From the NCBI GenBank assembly GCA_030248065.1, contig JASAMV010007625.1, positions 1 through 64,000 on the forward strand: DNA of 64,000 bases, in the 5' to 3' direction. This document shows positions 58,101 through 64,000 of this stretch, in pieces. Below the pieces are notes generated by a model that was not told where the DNA came from, searched no databases, and saw only the letters and a list, made by a program, of their open reading frames with translations. The stretch comes from Rhynchonema sp. JSB1_4. Taxonomy: Eukaryota > Nematoda > Chromadorea > Monhysterida > Xyalidae. How positions within the stretch are numbered: position 1 is the first letter of the stretch; each line of letters begins with the position of its first letter. The position numbers and the translations under genes were made by a program.

Positions 58101-61100
58101 AGCTGCAACTTTGTCCTTTTCAACAAAGTTTTGGTTGAATCGGGATGCAAAAAAATAAAAAATTACGCATTAATTTTCTCAGCAGCGATTTTCGACACGA
58201 ACAACCTAGTGAATACTGTCAGAACACAGAACCGCGATTTTGAATTGCATCCTCGTCTCCATAGTGCATAATAAAACGCAAACAACCAAACAAATGTACG
58301 TCTTAATTACAGTCGTTATACCTAAAACATGTATCTTGGTTTTGCAAGCCCAAACGATCTGAATATCGTTGTCAGTAACTCATCGATCACTTCTTCCAAC
58401 ATGTCCCACAAGCCCTGCTTTTCCTCTGGTGGCCGTGGAGGAGTGAACGCTCGTGCGACCGCATCAGCAATCAGTGCGATTTGTTCGTCCTCATTTCGTA
58501 GCGCCCACATTTGTTCCACGTGCACAAACATACCGGTGGCCATCTGCAAGTGTATGTGCTCATCTTGATCGCGACGAGATGCTACGTTCATCCTTATGAT
58601 CAAATGAACATCGAAGGTTGTGCCCATTACCTCGGGGCTGGGTCCGGCACAAAGGTCAGCCTCCGGCATCCAGTTGACGGCGCGACCGAACACGTTTGTT
58701 CGTGCCACCAAGTGGCAGTCACTTTCCGCAGCTGTGTGCACAGTATAGTTCTGTCCGGCTTCTCTCCAAATGGACCGCAGGGCCTCCTTGAACTGAAATT
58801 CCAAAGCATGGTGTCGGTTGTTTTGTTTGGGCCAGGAGGATTGATAACCTAGCCACTTACTTCGTTAACGGGTGCTTCTTCGTTGTCGTAAATACGGTCA
58901 ACACCAAAGGTGCCGGCGGACAGGAACACGCTGTCGTCAGGGCATGTCTCGGAGTCTTTTCCGTGCCACTGAATGAACACACACGACACGTTCGAACAAC
59001 CCTGAGTGAGCGAATGTTCTCTTCATCTTTATTTCAGTACGCATGTGTTAGCACAAAAATTTGTACTTCGCTCCAAAGTTGCCTTTCATAAATTCCCACA
59101 ACAGCGTGATGGAACATGGTCGATGTATCGTGTGAACCGTCAGTCGGGCAGTGTTCTGGTGGGCATGTGCTCTTAGTTTCGCTGAAATCAACCAGCGAAT
59201 GTGACGTGTTCATCTTGTAATGTCAGTAAACCGACACTCACTTAACAGCGTCTCGACGTACGGTGCCGATCACCACACTTCGGCTATTAGTTCTTTCGTA
59301 GATTGCAGCGGCCTGAAACTTTGAATTGATTGAACCACCGAAACCATTGTGAACGCTTGCTGCGGGATCGTTGCACACCTGTATGTCGGTGTTCTCATCC
59401 GACATGGTGTGCGGAGCTGAATGATGGATTGGTTTGCAGCTTTGTTGTCCGTTGTCATTACGACACGCGACACCCTCGTCCATTGCGATGATGACGACCG
59501 GCCAAGCTCTGGCGAATCGGCCGTTGGCGCTGAGGCGTTTTGTTTGCTCAAGCACAACGCAGTGTCGTTTGGTCTGTGCATGGAGCGGACAACATTTAAA
59601 GTTGATTGGGTTGCAAGTAAAACGCGCCGAGTGGTGTACCCTACCCGTCCTGTGTTTGGATTTGTCGCCTTAAAAGTTCGAACTTCAATTTCGCCACGAA
59701 TTATTTCATCCAGCCATGCGTGTGGACAATCAGCCATTGACTGTTGCAGTTCACCAAATTGGTCCATGAGCTGTAGCGAATTCGAACTTATTGTGCGTGC
59801 TTCGTATGCATTCACTTCTTAGTAACCAAAGGCATACCGAACGAAAAGCTTTTGCTTCGTGCTCATTTGGAAGCATCTGTTGCCATTGAGCGTTCGTCAA
59901 TGAGCCTTTCTTAGTATGAAAATACTGCGTTTGCAGACATTTCACCAACTCAGCCACCGAAAATGCTGTGGCAAAGCAGTCAATCTTTGGAACAGGCGGG
60001 GTTGGTGGTACGACTGCGAACCGACGTTTGATTGCCGTCACTTTCGGACCGTTTGGTGCTCCAGAATATGGGTGTCGTTGAGCTGCATGCAATCTTCGTT
60101 TGACATAATAAGTGAAATGCTTTGTGCTCGTGGCGTCTGCATGAACGAACATGAACTAAACACTCACGTATGCCATCGGCAGTTGCTTGACCTCTGGCCA
60201 GCATTACATAATGTTCGGTTGACAAATCAAAGAGGCGTTGGTTTTCTACCCAAGAATGGATGCGACGTCGAAATGTGAAGTAGGTTGTGCCGTCTCTTGT
60301 GCTCACATTCGCATTTTTCAGATCCACCATCAGCTGCAATCGTTTTCAATTTGGACAGCTTATCGATCGGGGTGGGTGGGATTGGTAGGCTGATGATGAA
60401 AGTAACCGACCCTGTCGTCAGTCAAATGGATTGTACGATGCACTTCGTTGTAGTAAACTCGACATGTGCCAGGCACTGAGAAGGAGGTTCCCGTGAAACA
60501 CATTATGACGGAGTCATCGCCCTAGAAATGCAAAAAAATGATTGAAACGACTCAAGATCCGGCATGTCAGCGTGTGTGAGTGTCAAAGCAATCTAACCAT
60601 CCGTTGGTCTTTGGAGAACCCAATTGCGACATAATTGCCACCCGTTGCGCTGAGAGGCTGCATCATGAGCATGATTTCTAGGAATGCTCCGTCGTGATAC
60701 CATCCTGCGGCCATCTTGCAAGTGTGAGGATTTGCGCTGAAGTGCAATACATGGAAAGATCATGCCGTCGTCATTTCAGCAGTGATGTTGCTTACTACCT
60801 GCAACTTTCTGGCACGTGGAAGCATTCTCGCCTTTTGCCGCACTGCAAATAGTCAACTGGTGGTGGTGTTGCTGTCACTATCAAAGATGGTTGCACCGGT
60901 TGAAAATTGAGGTTGCGCTTGTTCGTCGTTACGTTCGGACCATCTGGCGACCGCGAATTCGGATGACGATGTGCTGCAACACGGCAGTAGATAGTATCGC
61001 ATATTTTGCAGGCAACCTGCTGATGTGCCATGTCAGATAACACAACTGTACCACTAACGCCTGCCATCGGCGGTCGCATGTCCTTTTGCCAGCAGGATGA

Positions 61101-63918
61101 AATATTCTTTTGATAAATCGAATATTCGAGCCCCGTTGTTGAACGACGCGATTCGACGACGGAATGCGAAATACGTAGCTCCGTCTTTTGCACCAAAATC
61201 CCTTGAAACCAGAACTCCCTGGTCCTGTGAAGTCACTGATTTGTTTGTAATCGTTCAACTACAAATGTCACTTAAATTTTGAACATGGTGTTCTTACGTC
61301 ATCCACAGGCGACGGTGGACTTTTCATGGTGTTGTAGAACATCCGACAGCTGCCCGCTCCGTCCAGCGATGTGCCCGCAAAACATATCACCACAGAATCG
61401 TCACCCTAAAGTGCTTGGCCAAGGTATCTGGCAAGACGCTTGCCAGATATCTTGGCGGCAAGACGAAAGATAAAAATAGTCTGAGACAAGTTGGAGGTCG
61501 GGGTCGGTACATGGTAATGGGCGGAATACAATACATACAAGAAAATAGAACACAATGGCAAACCATTCTTCGATCTTTCGAAAAACCGATTGCGACATAG
61601 TTGGCCCCATTTGGATTGGCAGGTCGCGTCATTAGTTGAAATTCTATGAAATCACCGTCTTTGTACCATCCTGCTGCCATCGTGCACGTTTTGGGATCCG
61701 CGCTGAAGTGCAGCAGGCGAAGAGTGGCAATAACGAACTGAATGATTGAAGAATCGACAAGTATCGGTTTCGGCTGTGAGCTGTCAGATCCATAATCCAC
61801 AGTCTGTGCATGCTGCATGGAAATCAGGATTTGCAAAGGAAAGTTCAAATCACTGAGGCATGGTTACGGTAGATTTACCATAATACAGTTATCTTTTACA
61901 AAACATCTGATGTTTTATCGCGCAATCGCCGCCTTTATCACGCCCCAATGATTTCGAACTTCTTGTGTAATTCCTGATCATCATGTGTAGAGTGTGCGTC
62001 AATATCGGGCAGTTTTGTTCCGGATAGGCCATGTTGGCCGATCGATTTGGGTGGGTAGTCACAAGTTTGGTCAAGCTCGTCAAAACTCCTGTTTTTGATC
62101 CCGATGCCAACTAACGAGATGACATAATTGAAAAACAGACGAGGTCAAAAACCAAAAGAACAATAGCGGCGGGGCCGGTTTGAACACGCGCACAACCTGC
62201 ATCCCTCCGGGACGTGGAAGCATTCTCGCATAATGCCACAGTCTGACCAGTCGCCGACTACATCGACGGTCAGATCTACGCCGCGGGCAATCGACTGAAA
62301 TACAGATGCGTTGATCTGAATAATGGAATTGGAAAAAACGCCATTTTCTCACCAGTGCGCTGGCGATCGTCGTCAGGCTGCCAGCGTCCATTGTGAACGT
62401 CAAGATTTTTTATGCCTTGGCGACCGTATGTCCCAGTTGCTTTGTTTTTGCATAAAAATCTGAAATGTAAAAGTGGCCTATGTTCCGGTTGTCTTTGGCT
62501 AAAAGTTTGAAATGAAAAATTGACCGATGATTGATTGATACCAAAACCCTGCCAAAACTGAACGTCAGGACAATAAAAACGGCTGGCATTGGATACACAT
62601 GACGTGACGTGATACACGCTCAGTTTACCTTAGAAGCTGATTGGCATGCTCATTAGTTCGAGATAATGTATTTAATCCGGAAACTGTTTTGCGTGGGTCG
62701 CACACATGACAATGTTGTCGGATTATTTCCATTTCATCGCACTCGCACACAGTTGGTGTTGGCAGTTAACTGGTTTCGCAAGCAACTATTATCCCAAAAC
62801 TGATACAGAGCAACGATTTTGTAAACGAAAAACGCGCAGTGACGATAAAGGGGAAATGCTACAATTCACTCATTGTTGCAATTGCAATCGCATTTGCAAA
62901 CTTGCTTCTATATATGTGTCCTTTTTATTCAATTTTCACCATTCACCCGTTCAATTTGCAGCAAATCCGTTCGCTGATTCTCGATCTGCTCAATCCGATC
63001 GCCGTGAATTTCCCGGCCAATTTCGTGTCAGCGATGTCGATTGTGTGGCAGCGACGCAATGGTGGTGATGACCAGCGATTTGTGATTGGCAGCGATTGCA
63101 ACATGGTGCGTTTGAACTGAAATCTCGGGGTTGGGCAAAAAGTTACGGCTTGCTCACTGACTTGCGTAAAGCAACCATGAGTGGCCAGCATTTTGCAGCC
63201 AGCGAGCACCACCAACACAAACAGCAGTAGTTCGATGGCGTACAGCAGTGGTCAATTGGATGTGGCCGATGTTATGCTGCATATCAAACGATTGCCACTT
63301 GACAGTGTCATCATGGCTGTACTGCACACGTTGAGAGACCCGGCGTCGACAAGGGGAGTCACTGACAAGGTCGGTGAAAGCTGCGGTTGATGACAAGGTT
63401 TTCTAGTTGTATTACAAATAACGATCGACAACGTGTCGTTTCTGCAATGGCGTGAGAATGTCATTCATTGCGTCATAATTATTGGAATGGTTGAAATGTA
63501 TGATAATTGAGGAAAAATAATAGCGGCAACCGAACTGTGCCTGAATTTGATTGGGAATTTGGAACAAGTAAAGCTAGAGGAAGACAGAGAGTGTTTGAAA
63601 ATATTAGTTATTCAGTCGTACATGCGGCACTGCACATTCCTTTGTTTTTTTGCTACAAAATCCATACGGCTGGGTATGGGTAGTGAGTGAATATCCGTGT
63701 ATAGGTCTTGTATTGAATGAACAGTTAGGTAATTGATCTCCATTTCTTCAGCAAGAGACTATCCCGACTGATTATGGTGTACTTGAGCTGTTGCACGGAT
63801 GTCTGCTGCAAACGAACAAGACCGCACAATTGGCCTGTTGGCCACAATTGCAACAACTCATATTGGACACTCTCACTTTCACACATCTTTCTGCGTCCAC
63901 AACGTGTCTGCTGTTCAT
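40103..63918 (+). CDS. DOP1: DOP1 (Dopey) protein, 5' 37 exons
   Basis: Large peripheral membrane protein that works with MON2 in endosome-Golgi traffic (C. elegans PAD-1, human DOPEY/DOP1). 37 exons join in phase, about 1,739 residues, and the gene runs off the window. Exons: 40103-40249, 41223-41339, 42674-42909, 43159-43270, 43381-43458, 43661-43772, 43855-43959, 44112-44239, 45189-45323, 45468-45556, 45696-45777, 45937-46016, 46120-46277, 46452-46541, 46629-46820, 47042-47214, 47276-47413, 47773-47931, 48414-48520, 48630-48747, 49041-49317, 49712-49914, 50217-50293, 51754-51903, 52415-52627, 52928-53087, 54080-54169, 54267-54369, 54610-54715, 54867-54984, 55350-55552, 55945-56080, 57169-57342, 57576-57743, 62962-63105, 63199-63369, 63752-63918. 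Family signatures: [35 protein letters not shown] and [16 protein letters not shown]. Start is MPRRGG; a TTG three codons upstream is not used. Introns host transposons and two antisense genes. Confidence 0.95.
40250..41222. other. DOP1 intron 1 with decayed transposon fragments
   Basis: It contains remnants related to nearby families: a CCGATACC motif patch with a GGGCACTATACCGATACC start (40533-40600), a CGGCAACCTACCTACTGTAC unit with a diverged GC palindrome (40694-40708), and a GGCCCGAAGC piece (40880). None has intact ends or duplications. Confidence 0.6.
41690..42505. mobile_element. element with GCGCAAACGCGCATGC-type inverted ends
   Basis: The terminal inverted repeats are AGCCTGCCTTCACAATGCAT and its complement ending ATTGTGAAGGCAGCCT, followed by dense alternating purine/pyrimidine arrays of GCGCGTTTGCGCATGCGC units on both sides. 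The centre is A/T-rich. It lies in DOP1 intron 2. No target duplication could be fixed, and no coding capacity. Confidence 0.75.
44627..44935. mobile_element. diverged CAGTGGTGTCGTT-family MITE
   Basis: It lies in the DOP1 intron 44240-45188. The left tip is CAGCCGGTTTTGTCGTTGAG and the right tip TTCTCAACGACACCACTG. Interior pieces (AAAGTCCTGTCTTAGGGGTG complement) match 18408-18715. Flanking octamers are only partly alike. A preceding patch at 44275-44340 and 44560-44630 consists of ACCCAAACAC units of another decayed element. Confidence 0.65.
47640..47715 (-). repeat. tRNA-like SINE head (candidate)
   Basis: On the minus strand, CAGCTCAGTTGGTAAAGC resembles a tRNA D-arm / A box, and CTGAGTTCGAACCTCAG is a perfect T-arm / B box at the correct distance. 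The acceptor stem does not pair, and the anticodon arm is defective (only a 4-bp stem with a 6-base loop). That makes this a tRNA-derived internal Pol III promoter rather than a functional tRNA. The body would run down to about 47440. It lies in a DOP1 intron. Confidence 0.6.
50448..51525. mobile_element. long palindromic element with TTAA borders
   Basis: Two arms of about 500 bp are near-perfect inverted copies around a centre near 50990. The outer tips are TTAAAGTGCCTCTACAATTG and its complement TGTAGAGTCACTTTAA. The element lies wholly in DOP1 intron 50294-51753. TTAA at both borders could be a piggyBac-like target site or part of the inverted repeat. There is no coding capacity. Confidence 0.85.
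53192..53817 (-). CDS. small membrane protein nested in a DOP1 intron
   Basis: Two exons join in phase: 53817-53663 and 53609-53192, for 190 residues ending in TAG. The second exon follows a clean CTTTTCCAG acceptor. Residues from about 77 form one long hydrophobic block ([20 protein letters not shown], continuing [10 protein letters not shown]), long enough for two short membrane passes separated by the NP. A basic stretch ([10 protein letters not shown]) and a Ser/Thr-rich tail with a run of six Thr follow. No signal peptide is obvious. The arrangement of a hydrophobic hairpin followed by a basic and polar tail recalls reticulon/PRA1-type small membrane proteins, but I see no family signature. 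It lies entirely in the DOP1 intron 53088-54079, on the opposite strand. Confidence 0.65.
55592..55830. mobile_element. CAGTGTAGTTC-family MITE, right end lost
   Basis: The left end, CAGTGTAGTTCATGATCCG, and interior (GGAGGGGAATAGACGAACCC, then AAGACCCAATCCTGGGG) match the 28787-29087 element. The right terminus is not present. It lies in DOP1 intron 55553-55944. Confidence 0.75.
56143..56954. mobile_element. hAT-like element, GGCCCGG family, third copy
   Basis: The ends are CAGAGATCGGAAACGGGCCG and CCGTTTCCGATCTCTG. The flanking octamers GTACGGGG and GTACGGGC differ at one base. The GGCCCGGCCC arrays face each other, with a probable further insertion (about 56362-56708, GTACAGTAGGTAGGTTGA units) between them. 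It lies in DOP1 intron 56081-57168. Confidence 0.87.
58322..62391 (-). CDS. tandem DOMON-domain protein nested in a DOP1 intron
   Basis: Predicted extracellular protein; DOMON domains bind haem or sugars in other proteins (family knowledge, ligand here unknown). About 13 exons run from near 62391 to the TAG at 58322. Two full repeats are clear. Each starts with a Cys-rich piece ([18 protein letters not shown] at about 62250, [17 protein letters not shown] at about 60830). A DOMON core split over three exons follows: [17 protein letters not shown] and [13 protein letters not shown], then [13 protein letters not shown], then [15 protein letters not shown] with [13 protein letters not shown]. 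The second copy has [28 protein letters not shown] and [15 protein letters not shown] third region (60084-58322) is degenerate ([31 protein letters not shown]) and ends in an unrecognised C-terminal domain of about 155 residues. The 5' end is uncertain: a signal-peptide-like [18 protein letters not shown] at 62589 may be exon 1. It lies wholly in the 5.2-kb intron 57744-62961. Confidence 0.85.
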
Positions 63919-64000
63919 GTAAGTCGTTGTTGCTTTTTATCGTTGTTCGGTTGTAATCTTTCGTTGATTGATCTCATGAAGAAAACGGGGAGAAACGTGG

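Noticed and set aside
59270..59815. Single 181-residue ORF as an intact gene in the DOMON region
   Set aside because: It spans an intron. Splicing at 59634 to an acceptor at about 59384 restores a better DOMON-like reading in phase with the following exons.

Overview
This is eukaryotic, almost certainly nematode, genomic DNA. The genes are split into many short exons with GT..AG introns, and a minus-strand gene at about 10.9-13.8 kb encodes a nematode-type cuticle collagen (N-terminal cuticle-collagen domain, interrupted Gly-X-Y blocks, Cys pairs). Gene density is high, introns are numerous, and non-autonomous DNA transposons are very abundant. Which nematode this is cannot be read from the sequence; the intron-rich collagen and conserved housekeeping genes suggest a non-rhabditid lineage (inference).

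Layout. 0-1.75 kb: 3' half of an ESCO1/2-type cohesin acetyltransferase (+). 2-8.7 kb: unrecognised + strand exons, cut up by two hAT-like elements and a foldback element. 9.6-13.8 kb: cuticle collagen (-), possibly with extra 3' exons. 16.0-20.3 kb: MUS81 structure-specific endonuclease (-). 20.9-26.7 kb: COG3, the Golgi tethering-complex subunit (-), with a possible 5' exon near 29.4 kb. 27-40 kb: a transposon-rich block built around a large imperfect palindrome that carries two inverted copies of an unrecognised gene fragment. 40.1 kb to the window end: DOP1 (Dopey) (+), with 37 exons traced and the 3' end outside the window. Two complete genes lie inside DOP1 introns on the opposite strand: a small membrane protein (53.2-53.8 kb) and a secreted protein with tandem DOMON domains (58.3-62.4 kb).

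The most striking content is the transposon landscape. I could identify many elements by their inverted termini plus exact target-site duplications: a large set with 8-bp duplications (hAT-like), two foldback elements with 3-bp duplications, and one with a TAA duplication (Harbinger-like). In 33.8-38.3 kb they are stacked like Russian dolls, four insertions deep. The hAT-like families have different ends, each made of its own short degenerate motif array, yet several share a short GC-rich palindromic core. ESCO and MUS81 act in chromosome maintenance, and COG3 and DOP1 in Golgi/endosome traffic; their adjacency shows no operon-like spacing. No prokaryotic, viral or toxin system was seen.
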